Numbered from the stretch's first letter, positions 25,649 through 34,695 are shown. The stretch: 64,000 nt of DNA from Methanomassiliicoccaceae archaeon UBA421 (GCA_002498365.1 DAHB01000003.1:62001-126000), one strand, 5' to 3'. Notes: generated by a model from the letters alone, not told the origin. Translations and numbers: made by a program.

Positions 25649-27193
25649 TCAGTAGAAATCGTCCTTCGCCCAGAGGGTCATGTCGGCCGGCAGTTTGGAC
25701 ACCTTTCCCCTGCGGGTGGCGACCACGACGCCGATCTTCTTCTCGTCGCAGACGTCCACTATCCTCTGGGATATCACTCCGTCGAAGACTATGGACGCTA
25801 TTCCCTCGCCCTCTTCCTTGAGGGTGTCGGCAAGGCTCTTCACCGCGACCTCCTTGACGACCTTCTTCTCGGCGTCTAGCAATTTCGCGTTGTGGGTAGA
25901 TGCCATGTCGGCGAGCAGGTCCCTGAAGAAGATCTGGTCCTCGGTCAGCGCCTTATCGCCCCTTCTGGGCTTCTTTGCGCGGAGGGTCCTCGTGGGCTTC
26001 TCTTCAGCCTCTGCATCATCCTTCTCTTCAGCCTCGGGCTTCGTCGCTTCGGTCCTCACGGCCTCGGGCTTGGAAGCCTCCTGCTTGACGGCCTCGGGCT
26101 TGACAGTTTCCTTGATGTGTTCGGCCTCGGCTTCTTCGACGGCCCCGTTCTCTTCCTTTACTTCCTTCTTTCTGAACCTCTCGGCCGCCTCGGTGTTGAA
26201 CCTCTCCTTTCTGGGAGCGCGGTCATCGTCCCTGGACCTAGATCCCTGGTTCTGGTTTTGGTGGCGGTCGTGGCCGGAGTGCTGTTCCCTCCTGGCGGGC
26301 CTGGACTCTTCCTCCTCTTCCTTGGGTTCTTCGGCAGAGATGCCCGAGATGCCGTTCATCTCCATGTACTGGTCTGCCGGTATCTTGTTGCGGAGGCACT
26401 TGACAAGCTGTTTCTGGGTGAGCTCTTCGACCTCCTGGGAGCGGGGCGCGCGGGCGACGAAGTCGACCTCTGCCACCTGGAAAAGCTCCTTTAGGATCAG
26501 TTCTCCTCCTCTGTCGCCGTCTACGAACGCGGTAACGACCCTCTCCCTTGAGAGGTCCTGGACGGTCTTGGGGATGTCCGTCCCCTCGACCGCTATTGCG
26601 TTCTTTATTCCCGATCTGAGGCAGTTGAGCACGTCGGACCTGCCCTCGACCACGATGATGGACTCTGCATCCTTCACGTTGGGTCCCGCAGGGCATCTGT
26701 CCTTGCCGTAGGATACTATCTCTTCTACCTGCAGGCTCTTCCTGATGTTGTCAGTAAGGTCCGAGCTGGTCCCCTTCGATTGTTTTATCAGCTCGGAAAG
26801 GAGCTCCTTGGCGCGCTCGATGACCTTTTCTCTCTTGGTTATCCTCACGTCCTCGATGCTGAGGACCTTTATGGACGCCTTGCAGGGCCCCACACGGTCG
26901 ACGGTCTCCAGGGCCGATGCGAGAATGACGGTCTCTACCTGGTCGAGGCTGGAGGACATAGTGACGTTTCCTTCAGACCTTCCTCCCTTCGAGGTCACGT
27001 CCACTTCTATCCTTCCGATCCTTCCTGTCTTCTGGAGGTCTCTGAGGTCGAGGTCGTCGCCGAGAAGTCCTTCTGTCTGTCCGAAGATCGCTCCGACAAC
27101 ATCGGGTTTTTCTACGACGCCGTCAGCATTGATCTTCGCTTTAACCAAATATTTTGTAGCTGTTGGATCTGCGTACATTTGAATCATTTCCAT
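25649..27193 (-). CDS. dnaG: DnaG-type TOPRIM primase, archaeal
   Basis: Archaeal DnaG homologue, known as an RNA-exosome subunit and capable of primase activity. The N terminus has the family's TKYLVKAKINADGVVEKPDVVGAIFGQTEGLLG-like region (residues 13 on), followed by the TOPRIM fold with VVEGRSDV and FVDGDRGG acidic motifs. After residue about 290 the central part is a long, low-complexity charged linker rich in Glu, Lys and Ala, then a conserved C-terminal domain. The start could be ATG 27193 or ATG 27178; the latter lies about 26 bases after a minus-strand TATATCC box and matches the usual N terminus better. Confidence 0.93.
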   Translation of the reverse strand: MEMIQMYADPTATKYLVKAKINADGVVEKPDVVGAIFGQTEGLLGDDLDLRDLQKTGRIGRIEVDVTSKGGRSEGNVTMSSSLDQVETVILASALETVDRVGPCKASIKVLSIEDVRITKREKVIERAKELLSELIKQSKGTSSDLTDNIRKSLQVEEIVSYGKDRCPAGPNVKDAESIIVVEGRSDVLNCLRSGIKNAIAVEGTDIPKTVQDLSRERVVTAFVDGDRGGELILKELFQVAEVDFVARAPRSQEVEELTQKQLVKCLRNKIPADQYMEMNGISGISAEEPKEEEEESRPARREQHSGHDRHQNQNQGSRSRDDDRAPRKERFNTEAAERFRKKEVKEENGAVEEAEAEHIKETVKPEAVKQEASKPEAVRTEATKPEAEEKDDAEAEEKPTRTLRAKKPRRGDKALTEDQIFFRDLLADMASTHNAKLLDAEKKVVKEVAVKSLADTLKEEGEGIASIVFDGVISQRIVDVCDEKKIGVVVATRRGKVSKLPADMTLWAKDDFY

Positions 27194-27622
27194 GAAGGGA
27201 TGGATATACGCCCTGCTCAGCTCTTTCTCACGGGCACCCGCCCGATGCGAACTGTATTCTCGTCTCAGACCTGTCGTCTTTCCCGCTCAGCGGAGATCTG
27301 CTCTGGTCTTGGGGCCCGGTCGTTCCGACGGGGCTACCGGTTGATAGTGAATCAGTGAACAGGGAATACTCAATTCCCTTGGGAGCTAAAAGGCACATCA
27401 TGCTTATAATGTTTTGCGGAAAAACGGATGACGGATTATTTGAAATGCCCGTCATCAAGGAGGAGGACGGATCTATCGCCCTCCGGCGGAAGCAGCATAA
27501 GGCGAGTTTTTGGTATTTTATCCGGCCTCTCGGCCCGGGCGATCTCAGTCTAATATGGCATTAAATCAGAAAAAGGATTGAGATGGACAAAAAAATTATA
27601 TAGTACAATACAATAAAAAATT
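27194..27622 (+). other. Gene-poor stretch with several hairpins
   Basis: No convincing gene is seen. Short frames exist on both strands (for example 27355-27564 plus) but lack recognisable content. Several inverted repeats are visible: CCC-GTCG...CGAC-GGG around 27314-27332, AGGGAAT...ATTCCCT at 27361-27379 (7 bp, 5-base loop) and GATGACGG...CCGTCATC at 27427-27456 (8 bp, 14-base loop). They could belong to a structured RNA. I compared it by eye with SRP and RNase P RNA signatures without a match. The right end carries the promoter of the small gene at 27623. Confidence 0.4.
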
Positions 27623-27796
27623 GTGAGCGGCGGTGACGTGCCAAGAGCAGGCAGGAAGCTACGTTTGGCGCTCCTGTTCTTGCTGGGCGTAACCGTGTTC
27701 GCTTCCGTGGCCATATTGATGACATGCGACGAGGCTGGTTGCGAAGATAAAGAAGTAACGTCTTTCATCGATTCTTTATCCGATTGTGCACACTAG
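27623..27796 (+). CDS. Small exported or membrane protein, 57 residues, TAG-terminated
   Basis: A GTG start at 27623 lies about 25 bases after a clear TATA box (AATTATATAG, 27594-27603). The product has a basic start (RAGRKLR), a hydrophobic segment (about residues 14-31) and then a short acidic tail with cysteines in MTCDEAGCEDKE and SDCAH, resembling an exported small protein. A GTG at 27638 is an alternative start. The stop is TAG, rare in this window; if it were read through, the frame would go on for 38 codons to TGA at 27911-27913, into the convergent ATPase gene. Unknown function; moderate doubt that it is translated. Confidence 0.45.
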   Translation: MSGGDVPRAGRKLRLALLFLLGVTVFASVAILMTCDEAGCEDKEVTSFIDSLSDCAH

Positions 27797-27869
27797 GCGG
27801 CAGATGCGGAACCTGCCTGCGGTTACGAAACGGTGCGCTCGCCGGCGCCTCATATGTCTGATGCCTGGA

Positions 27870-30203
27870 TCAGAGCGACATCTCCATCGATTCCGCACCT
27901 GCCTGCTTCATGAGGCCGTATGTCTCCCGGTCGCAGGTGAAGAAGACGATCTGCATATCCTTGGCCGCCTCCGACAGCGCGCGGCACGCTCCTTGTTTCC
28001 TTTCCGAGTCGAAGACCAGCAGCACATCGTCAAGGAGCATCGGCAGCTTCTCCTCTGAAAGCTCCTTTGCCACAGCAAGCTTCAGCGACAGGCACACCTG
28101 CCCCGCGAGCCCCGAGCTCCACTGCCCCTTCGCCTTCACTTCTGTCCCTCCGCGTATGGAGACATCCTTTGTACGGGGATTGCTCTCCATGCGGTACAGG
28201 CCTCCGGTCATCATGTCAAGGTACCTGTCCGCGGTCCGTATGACACGTGGCTGCATGCTCTCGTAGATGTCGTCGCATGCCCTGTCGGCGATGTACCTCT
28301 CCAGGGAGAGCACGCCCCATCTCCGTATCTCCGATTCCAGTTCGGCGCGGAGGGTGCTTCTAACGTCCATCAGGCGCTCCGTGTCCGCATCCCTCAGTAT
28401 GGCGTTCTTCTGACTGTTTATCATTCCCAACCTCCTCTGTCTTTCGCCGATCTCTTCGGCAGGGTCGTCGGGGGGCAGAGGAGGCTCGGAACCGGTGTCG
28501 ATGCCGGCCGAACCCATTATCTTTCTGAGTTTCTCCATATTGCTGTCGGCCTCGTCGCGTTCCTTCTTCAGCCTGACTATTCTTTCAAGCTCCTCCGCCG
28601 ACCCATAAGGAGAAAGATATCCTTCCAGGGCGTCTTTCGCCGTCTGATGCTCGGAACGGGCGGTTTTCGCGGTTATTTCCGCATCGGAGATCGCAGAAGA
28701 CCTCGCCAAAAGCGCATTCAGTCTGCGCACGTCGGCTTCGAAAGAAGTCCGTTCGATCCCCGCTTCGGACGCTACAGAATCCAGCTCCGATTCCAGTTTC
28801 TCCATATCTGCCCTCATTTTAATTACTTGGCCGATCTCAGAGTCCCGCTTTTCTTCGAGGGCCCTTATATTATCGATGGCCGCGCACAGCCCGGCGACGT
28901 CCTCCCTGCGCGTGTCTTGCGGGAATCCGCGCGATGCGATAAAATCCGAAAAACCGTTCGCAGGACTCCTCTCGGGCAGCACGAAGTATATCGCGGCCAG
29001 CGCCGAAACGGAGGCGGCATAGATATAGGGGATTCCCGAAACGAAGGCCCCCAGCGCGCAGAGGGCAGCCAGTGCCAAGAGCGCCAGGGCGGGGGCGTAG
29101 TTCTTTTTCGGCATATCCGTCTCGGACCCCTTTTCGACCGTATCGCGACCAGTGTCTGCGTTCCTGATCGTATCGCGGCCCGGACCGTCAACGGCCAGAG
29201 CGGCGATCTCAGCATCCAGCCGGGAGGCCGACGCTGCGACGGCCTCGGAATCCGATGCCGCCGACAGATAGGAGCCTATGTTCTCGTTCAGGGACCTGAT
29301 CCGCTCCTCGTTCCGCATCACGGCGGCCGGAGAGGCGCCTGCCATCTCATCTCTGAGGGATTTCAGTTTTCTATCTGTCTCTTCCATTCTCTCGCGCCGG
29401 GACCTTTCTGAATCCTTCAGCTCCCTGTACCTCTCCATGCCCTCCGGCGGGGCCCGGTCAGCATCCGCCATGCCTTCGCGGCCAACCACCAGGTCGCCGT
29501 ACTCCTTCAGGTTCCTTTCCTGCTTTATGTACGCCTCGGCCCTAGCCCGGACGGCGTCGGCCTCTGCCTTCATTTCCTTGAGCGTTGACAGTTCTGAAAG
29601 GATCTCGGCCTCCGCCTTTACCAGCGTTTCATACTCGGGACCCTTGGACCTGGCGTCCCTGATGGCCTCTCCGTTCTGTCTGATCTCGTCTAACAGCTTG
29701 CCTATGCCCTTGACGGAGGTCATCTTCTCCGGCCTCAGGAGCTCCTCCATCCCGATGTTTATGGATTCGGAGATCTGTGGCATGTTCTCGCCGCCAGGGA
29801 CGGTCAGGAACCTCCTTTTTATATCTCCCGACTCGACCGCATCCGTGTCGATGAGGTCTTCCGGGCTCATGGCGTACACGCTGCGGTATATGTTGGGGTC
29901 CACGCCGGAGATGTCGGACGGCATAATCCCGATGCTGGAGACGACATTGCTTCCGTTCCTGGTGACAGTGAATCTTTTTCCGGAATCGGTGACGCAGTCT
30001 ATCTCGCCGGAATCGGAGTTCGAAGTCTGAGGGTAGATGTTCTTGCGCTTTCCGGTCTTGAAGAGCGTGGTCCTCACGAACTCCTTGAGCGTGGTCTTTC
30101 CGCTCTCGTTCTCGCCATAGCAGACCGTGAGCCCCGGCGATATCGGGCCGTAATCCTTGTTGACTGCCTTTCCGAACAGACGGATGCGCACCGCTTCGAT
30201 CAT
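27870..30203 (-). CDS. YhaN-like SMC-type ATPase with membrane insertion
   Basis: A 777-residue Rad50/SMC-like ATPase. The N terminus has Walker A YGENESGKTTL (near residues 27-37) and the C terminus has a signature-like WSSGLAGQVCLSLKLA region and Walker B MLLDDVLLVFD; the arms between are coiled coil. In the middle, about residues 366-412, two hydrophobic segments form a membrane hairpin, as in bacterial YhaN. YhaN pairs with the nuclease YhaO; here the partner gene is immediately upstream with a one-base overlap (TGATG at 30203). The pair is probably a membrane-attached relative of Mre11-Rad50 acting on DNA ends. An ATG three bases earlier is an alternative start. Confidence 0.82.
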   Translation of the reverse strand: MIEAVRIRLFGKAVNKDYGPISPGLTVCYGENESGKTTLKEFVRTTLFKTGKRKNIYPQTSNSDSGEIDCVTDSGKRFTVTRNGSNVVSSIGIMPSDISGVDPNIYRSVYAMSPEDLIDTDAVESGDIKRRFLTVPGGENMPQISESINIGMEELLRPEKMTSVKGIGKLLDEIRQNGEAIRDARSKGPEYETLVKAEAEILSELSTLKEMKAEADAVRARAEAYIKQERNLKEYGDLVVGREGMADADRAPPEGMERYRELKDSERSRRERMEETDRKLKSLRDEMAGASPAAVMRNEERIRSLNENIGSYLSAASDSEAVAASASRLDAEIAALAVDGPGRDTIRNADTGRDTVEKGSETDMPKKNYAPALALLALAALCALGAFVSGIPYIYAASVSALAAIYFVLPERSPANGFSDFIASRGFPQDTRREDVAGLCAAIDNIRALEEKRDSEIGQVIKMRADMEKLESELDSVASEAGIERTSFEADVRRLNALLARSSAISDAEITAKTARSEHQTAKDALEGYLSPYGSAEELERIVRLKKERDEADSNMEKLRKIMGSAGIDTGSEPPLPPDDPAEEIGERQRRLGMINSQKNAILRDADTERLMDVRSTLRAELESEIRRWGVLSLERYIADRACDDIYESMQPRVIRTADRYLDMMTGGLYRMESNPRTKDVSIRGGTEVKAKGQWSSGLAGQVCLSLKLAVAKELSEEKLPMLLDDVLLVFDSERKQGACRALSEAAKDMQIVFFTCDRETYGLMKQAGAESMEMSL

Positions 30204-31390
30204 CATTCCGACGCCTCCGAGAAACGTTCCAGCAGTCTGACCTTCGCATCGCCGACCAGGTTCCCCAGATCCTCGTCGCTCATGGATTCGAAGTACTTCC
30301 GCAGATGTTTTTTCGAGGTGGCGGTGTCGCATATGATATCGATCAGACGGCCCCTTTCCATCCCCATGACCGAATCTGCCACAGATGCGACCTTCGACAC
30401 AAGGTCGTTCCCTCCTGCGGACGGCATCCTTTCAGGTTTCGAACAGACCTCCAGGTCTGCGACCGTGCCCGCCGACCTGCTCTGTATAGCCTTCAAAATG
30501 TCGTCAGGCTCGGACCTGATCATATTGTCCAGAGCTCCGCGCCCTTTCACGGCGATCCTTACGACTGAATCTTTTTTGATCTTGGACGAAACGCTGTCTA
30601 TGAAAGAGCCGAGGCTGTGCCCGGTGATATCGGCCTCGATCTTTTCCCAGACGATCTTCTGCGTCGGCACGAAACGAAGCTCCTCGACGGTGTCCGAGGC
30701 GACGGTCACGACATACGCCCCTTTCTCTCCGGATTCTTTGATGTTCCTCCCCTGAGTGTTACCGGGATACACCACATACGGCCGTTCGTGGAGCACGGCG
30801 CGCCTGTGTATGTGGCCCAGTGCCCAGTAGTCGATGTCCTTGTCTATCATATCGACGAGCCTGGCGGGAGCGTATGCGGAAGCATCGCCGGAATCCACGT
30901 CGCAATGGACGCATCCCACGGTGAAAACGTCCTTCCCCCCCTCGAGCTTGGCCGCCAGGTCCTCGCTGGTGTTCTTGGAAGTGAAGCTGATGCCCGATAT
31001 CTCGACCGCGCCCCCGTTCCTGAGCTCCAGCATGAACCGCTCGGGCTCGCCGCCGAACTCGCGGACGTTGGCGGGAAGGGGGACGCCCTCCTCCCAGCTG
31101 GTGGTATGGTCGTGGTTCCCCCATGCGATGAAGCAGGGGATGTCCAGCCTTCCCAGGATCTCGGCGAAGCGGAACCTGGTCCTCGGAGTTATGGTCTCCT
31201 TGTCGAATATGTCTCCGGATATAACCATGAAATCGGCATTTTCGGAACGTGCGAGGTCGGTTATTCCGGAGAACGAAGAGAACGTGGATTCGGTCATCCT
31301 CTCCGCCAGTTCCCCGTCCCTTGACCTTATGCCTGCGAACCTGCTGCCGAGGTGCAGGTCCGCGCAATGTATGAATCTGAAGTCCGACAT
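30203..31390 (-). CDS. YhaO/SbcD-like metallophosphoesterase nuclease
   Basis: Calcineurin-type exonuclease of the Mre11/SbcD/YhaO group, 395 residues. Metal-binding motifs run in order: FIHCADLHLGS (residues 6-16), VISGDIFDK (near 55-63), WGNHDHTTS (near 93-101), GCVHCDVD (near 156-163) and ALGHIHRRA (near 190-198). A smaller C-terminal domain ends in a helical segment. It starts the operon and overlaps the SMC-like ATPase gene that follows, forming a nuclease-ATPase pair. Known YhaO-type proteins are DNA exonucleases; resemblance to YhaO rather than archaeal Mre11 is inferred from the YhaN-like partner. Confidence 0.87.
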   Translation of the reverse strand: MSDFRFIHCADLHLGSRFAGIRSRDGELAERMTESTFSSFSGITDLARSENADFMVISGDIFDKETITPRTRFRFAEILGRLDIPCFIAWGNHDHTTSWEEGVPLPANVREFGGEPERFMLELRNGGAVEISGISFTSKNTSEDLAAKLEGGKDVFTVGCVHCDVDSGDASAYAPARLVDMIDKDIDYWALGHIHRRAVLHERPYVVYPGNTQGRNIKESGEKGAYVVTVASDTVEELRFVPTQKIVWEKIEADITGHSLGSFIDSVSSKIKKDSVVRIAVKGRGALDNMIRSEPDDILKAIQSRSAGTVADLEVCSKPERMPSAGGNDLVSKVASVADSVMGMERGRLIDIICDTATSKKHLRKYFESMSDEDLGNLVGDAKVRLLERFSEASE

Positions 31391-31514
31391 GGCCCCGACA
31401 ATAACCTGGTGGTTTAAGTATGGTGCCTGGGGCCCTCCGAATCGACTGAAAGTGGACCAGGCACCCCCCTACCTCCAAATATTATATTGGTAATACCATC
31501 CAACCGGGAGAGCA

Positions 31515-33323
31515 ATGGACTGCATAAGGAAAAAGGTCGAAGAAGAGGTAGAGAGGGGAATCGCAGGTCCGGATCACGGCTGCCCCTATCATCCAAGCCA
31601 TTTCATCGGCCAGGACTGCACGTTCTGCTTCTGCCCGTTCTACCCCTGCGAGGACACGAAATTCGGCAAGTTCATAGGTTCCAGGCGCGGCAAGCAGGTA
31701 TGGGACTGCTCCGACTGCCTTTTCATCCACCGGAAGGAGGTCGTCGGTTTCGTCATGGACGAGATCAGGCGCTCCGGGTTCAGGGATTGCGGCGGCGATA
31801 GGATGGCGGAGATATTTTCGGACGCGAAGGAGAAGTTCTGGCGCAGAGGCAGGCCCGTCATGGTCCTGGGAGCTACGTCGGACGCCGGCAAGTCCGTGAC
31901 CGTGGCCGCGCTGTGCAGGATCCTCCACAGGAGGGGGTTCGTAACGGCGCCCTTCAAATCGCAGAACATGAGCCTGAACTCGAAGGTCACAAGGACGGGC
32001 TCGGAGATAGCGATGATACAGGTCCTGCAGGCGCAGGCCGCTGGCCTGAAGAACACGGACTACCACATGAACCCGATACTCATGAAGCCCAAGGGCGACA
32101 TGGTCTCGCAGGTGGTCGTGGAGGGGAAGCCCCTGGGCGATTACGATGTTAGGTCCTATTATTCCGAGTTCGTGCCCGGGCCGGGCAGGGAGGCGGTGAA
32201 GAGGAACATAGATTTCCTCCTCGACAGATACGACATAGTCGTAATGGAGGGCGCCGGGTCCCCCGCCGAGATCAACATCTATGATTCCGATATAGCGAAC
32301 ATGCAGGCGGCGGAGATCGCGGACGCGGACTGCGTCCTGGTCGTCAACGCGGAATGGGGAGGGGCCTTCGCATATGCTCTGGGCACCGTCGAGCTCATCC
32401 CGGAGAAGGACAGGAAGCGCATCAAGGGCATAATAATCAACAACGTCAGAGGCGACGCCGAGAAGATGAGGCCGGGCGCAGAGGAGCTGGAGAAGATGCT
32501 GGGCATACCCGTCCTGGGGATCGTCCCTCATGCGGACGTGAAACTTCCCAGCGAGGACTCCGAGAGCTTCCGCAGCTCGCGGACCGTGGGCACAGGCTCC
32601 GTGCGTGTGGCAGTGGTCAAATTCCCGCGCATATCCAACTTCACGGACCTGGACCCGCTGTTCCTCGAGGACACGACCGTCGTCTTCGCAGACAGGCCCG
32701 GGGAGCTGGACGGCGCCGACGCGATCGTCCTTCCGGGCACCAAGAACACAATTTCAGACCTGGAATGGATGAGGGAGAACGGCATGGCCGCTAAGATAGT
32801 GTCCATGAAGGGCAAGGTCCCCATCATCGGGCTTTGCGGAGGATATCAGATGATGGGGTCCAGGCTGTCCGACCCGAACGGGATAGAAGGCGGGAGGCCG
32901 TCGGAGACCGATGGACTGGGGCTTTTCAATAACGCAACCAGGTGGGAAGTTTATGATAAATGCGTGAGGCAGGTCCGTGGCAAGACGATCGCCACCGGCG
33001 GCGACGTGACGGGATACGAGATACACATGGGCGAGACGGACGTCAAAGAAAGGCCCCTGTTCTCTCTGGAGCGTTTCCCCGGCAGAGTCGACGAGGGGTC
33101 CCTGCGGGAGGACGAGATGCTGTTCGGTACCTACCTTCACGGGGTTTTCGACACCCAGGACTTTAGAAGATATTTCCTCTCGTTCGTCAAAGGCGGCACC
33201 CCCGTCGCAGAGAGCGTCGACTACCAGGAATACGTAGACCTCAACCTGGACAAGCTTGCGGACGTGTTCGAGGAGGCGTTGGACATGGAAAAGGTGATGG
33301 GGATCATAGGGGCGGTAAGATGA
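31515..33323 (+). CDS. cobQ: Cobyric acid synthase with N-terminal cysteine-rich domain
   Basis: Glutamine-dependent amidation of adenosyl-cobyrinic acid a,c-diamide to cobyric acid in cobamide synthesis. Residues about 20-72 are a small Cys/His-rich domain (CPYHPSHF, CTFCFCPFYPC, WDCSDCLFIH) known to be fused to archaeal CobQ. The dethiobiotin-synthetase-like ATPase starts with GATSDAGKS (near 118-126), and the C-terminal triad-type GATase has the nucleophile in GLCGGYQM (near 439-446) and the histidine in YLHGVFD. The 602 residues are complete. The stop overlaps the next cobQ-like gene by four bases (ATGA). Corrinoids are central to methyl-transfer methanogenesis. Confidence 0.94.
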   Translation: MDCIRKKVEEEVERGIAGPDHGCPYHPSHFIGQDCTFCFCPFYPCEDTKFGKFIGSRRGKQVWDCSDCLFIHRKEVVGFVMDEIRRSGFRDCGGDRMAEIFSDAKEKFWRRGRPVMVLGATSDAGKSVTVAALCRILHRRGFVTAPFKSQNMSLNSKVTRTGSEIAMIQVLQAQAAGLKNTDYHMNPILMKPKGDMVSQVVVEGKPLGDYDVRSYYSEFVPGPGREAVKRNIDFLLDRYDIVVMEGAGSPAEINIYDSDIANMQAAEIADADCVLVVNAEWGGAFAYALGTVELIPEKDRKRIKGIIINNVRGDAEKMRPGAEELEKMLGIPVLGIVPHADVKLPSEDSESFRSSRTVGTGSVRVAVVKFPRISNFTDLDPLFLEDTTVVFADRPGELDGADAIVLPGTKNTISDLEWMRENGMAAKIVSMKGKVPIIGLCGGYQMMGSRLSDPNGIEGGRPSETDGLGLFNNATRWEVYDKCVRQVRGKTIATGGDVTGYEIHMGETDVKERPLFSLERFPGRVDEGSLREDEMLFGTYLHGVFDTQDFRRYFLSFVKGGTPVAESVDYQEYVDLNLDKLADVFEEALDMEKVMGIIGAVR

Positions 33324-34153
33324 GAGTGCTCTTCCTTGGCACATCCTCGGGGGCGGGAAAGACGACCGTGACGGCGATGTACTGCAGGTACCTGGCCCTC
33401 AGAGGGGTCCGCGTCGCGCCGTTCAAGGCTTCGAACCTGTCGTTGAACTCGTACGCGACCTCCGAAGGAGGGGAGATAGGGATCGGCCAGGCCTTCCAGG
33501 CGCTGGCCGCCGGGACGGTACCGGTCGCAGACATGAACCCCATACTGCTGAAGCCGGGAGGCGGAGGAAGGATGCAGGTCGTCCTGAACGGGAGGCCCTG
33601 TTCCGATGTGACGGAGGGCAGGCCGATGGACATAGGCAAGGCCACATGGGAGGCGTGCAAGGCATACGACAGGCTCAGGGAGAGGTTCGATGCGGTGGTC
33701 TGCGAAGGCTCGGGCTCTCCCGCGGAGATAAATCTCAGGGACAGGGACATCGCAAACATCGGGATGATGCGCGAGAGGAGCATCCCGGCGGTGCTGGTGG
33801 GAGACATCGAGAGGGGAGGTGTGTTCGCGGCCCTCTACGGAACATGGAAGCTTGTGCCCGAAGGACAGCGCGGACTGCTGAAAGGATTCATGGTCAACCG
33901 TTTCCGCGGAGATCCGACGATACTTGGCAGCGGCATCGCCCGCATAGAGGAGATCACGGGCATGAAGTGCCTCGGTGTGCTACCGTATGCGGACCTCAGG
34001 TTTCCGGAAGAGGACTCGCTGTCCGACTCCCGTGGAAAGATGTCAGGAAAAGATGCAAACTCTGCATTCCTCGACAATCTGGACTCCCTCATAGGAGAGG
34101 CGGAGCGCTCGGGGTTCGATTTCGAGGCGCTGAACGGGATCGCAGAGGAATGA
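33320..34153 (+). CDS. CobQ-like ATPase domain lacking the glutaminase domain
   Basis: A 277-residue paralogue of the preceding protein. It keeps the dethiobiotin-synthetase-like ATP domain: P-loop GTSSGAGKTT (residues 7-16), APFKASNLSLNSY, MNPILLKP and CEGSGSPAEINLRDRDIAN align directly with the CobQ motifs. It ends at about residue 275 where CobQ would enter its GATase domain, so no nucleophile Cys or triad is present. It may amidate using free ammonia, use another protein's glutaminase, or carry out a different ligation on a corrinoid or other tetrapyrrole. The four-base overlap with cobQ argues for a linked role. Confidence 0.8.
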   Translation: MRVLFLGTSSGAGKTTVTAMYCRYLALRGVRVAPFKASNLSLNSYATSEGGEIGIGQAFQALAAGTVPVADMNPILLKPGGGGRMQVVLNGRPCSDVTEGRPMDIGKATWEACKAYDRLRERFDAVVCEGSGSPAEINLRDRDIANIGMMRERSIPAVLVGDIERGGVFAALYGTWKLVPEGQRGLLKGFMVNRFRGDPTILGSGIARIEEITGMKCLGVLPYADLRFPEEDSLSDSRGKMSGKDANSAFLDNLDSLIGEAERSGFDFEALNGIAEE

Positions 34154-34348
34154 TCATCCGCCGGACGCGACCTTGATCGCTCTGACGACCATCCCGTCCT
34201 CGAGAGGCGTGTCCGAAGGCACGGGCGTCCCTCCGATCAAGAAAAGGAAGGCGTTCGGAAGCAGGCCCATGGACCCGAGGGCTCCGCCTACGGTCCCCCC
34301 TGCGGCCACTTCCGTATCTTTGCCGTACATTGAGATCACTGCGCCCAT
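34154..34348 (-). CDS. ThiS/MoaD-like ubiquitin-fold protein ending in Gly-Gly
   Basis: A 64-residue beta-grasp protein. The segment LLPNAFLFLIGGTPVPSDTP and the last strand DGMVVRAIKVASGG match the pattern of ThiS, MoaD and archaeal SAMP proteins, whose C-terminal diglycine is adenylated by an E1-like enzyme for sulfur transfer or protein conjugation. No E1-like, molybdopterin or thiamine gene is adjacent, so whether it is a sulfur carrier or a modifier is open. Its stop abuts the convergent CobQ-like gene. ATG 34348 is the only good start. Confidence 0.72.
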   Translation of the reverse strand: MGAVISMYGKDTEVAAGGTVGGALGSMGLLPNAFLFLIGGTPVPSDTPLEDGMVVRAIKVASGG

Positions 34349-34419
34349 GGATGTATATCGGGCGGCCCGGTTGATATTTCTTTTGATTGCCGTTTTTATA
34401 AAACGAATGCTATGGGGCG

Positions 34420-34695
34420 ATGATGATACAGGCGGTCACTATGATTATCCTCGTTGCCGCCTCCACCGTGTTGATTACGGCCGGAGACCTTTCGGCGGCC
34501 GCCTTGGACCTGCCGCCCTCGGGGTTCGCGGCCGCCTTGGACCCTTCTTCCATGACCGTCCCCCAGCTTTTCAGCTATTACGGCCAGGCCCTCGTTCCGG
34601 CCGCCGTGCTCTGCGCTTTCCTGTACGCGCTTTATAAATTCATAAGATACGTCCGTTTCAAGGACGGCTTCGAGGAGGAGGCCCGTCGCAAATGA
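34420..34695 (+). CDS. Small membrane protein with two hydrophobic segments
   Basis: A 91-residue protein of unknown family. Residues about 3-20 are hydrophobic (an export signal or first helix), the middle is a Pro/Ala/Ser-rich extracytoplasmic loop, residues about 57-76 form a second helix, and the C-terminal KFIRYVRFKDGFEEEARRK is cytoplasmic and charged. A TATA-like TTTTTATAAA at about 34393-34402 lies about 25 bases before the start, which may be ATG 34420 or 34423. Its stop overlaps the next gene (ATGA), so it is cotranscribed with an exonuclease. Confidence 0.65.
   Translation: MMIQAVTMIILVAASTVLITAGDLSAAALDLPPSGFAAALDPSSMTVPQLFSYYGQALVPAAVLCAFLYALYKFIRYVRFKDGFEEEARRK

Noticed and set aside
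27481..27510. GGAAGCAGC resembling helix 8 of SRP RNA
   Set aside because: The opposite strand of the loop (CAGG before the tetraloop) is missing and no GNRA tetraloop closes the stem; the similarity looks accidental.
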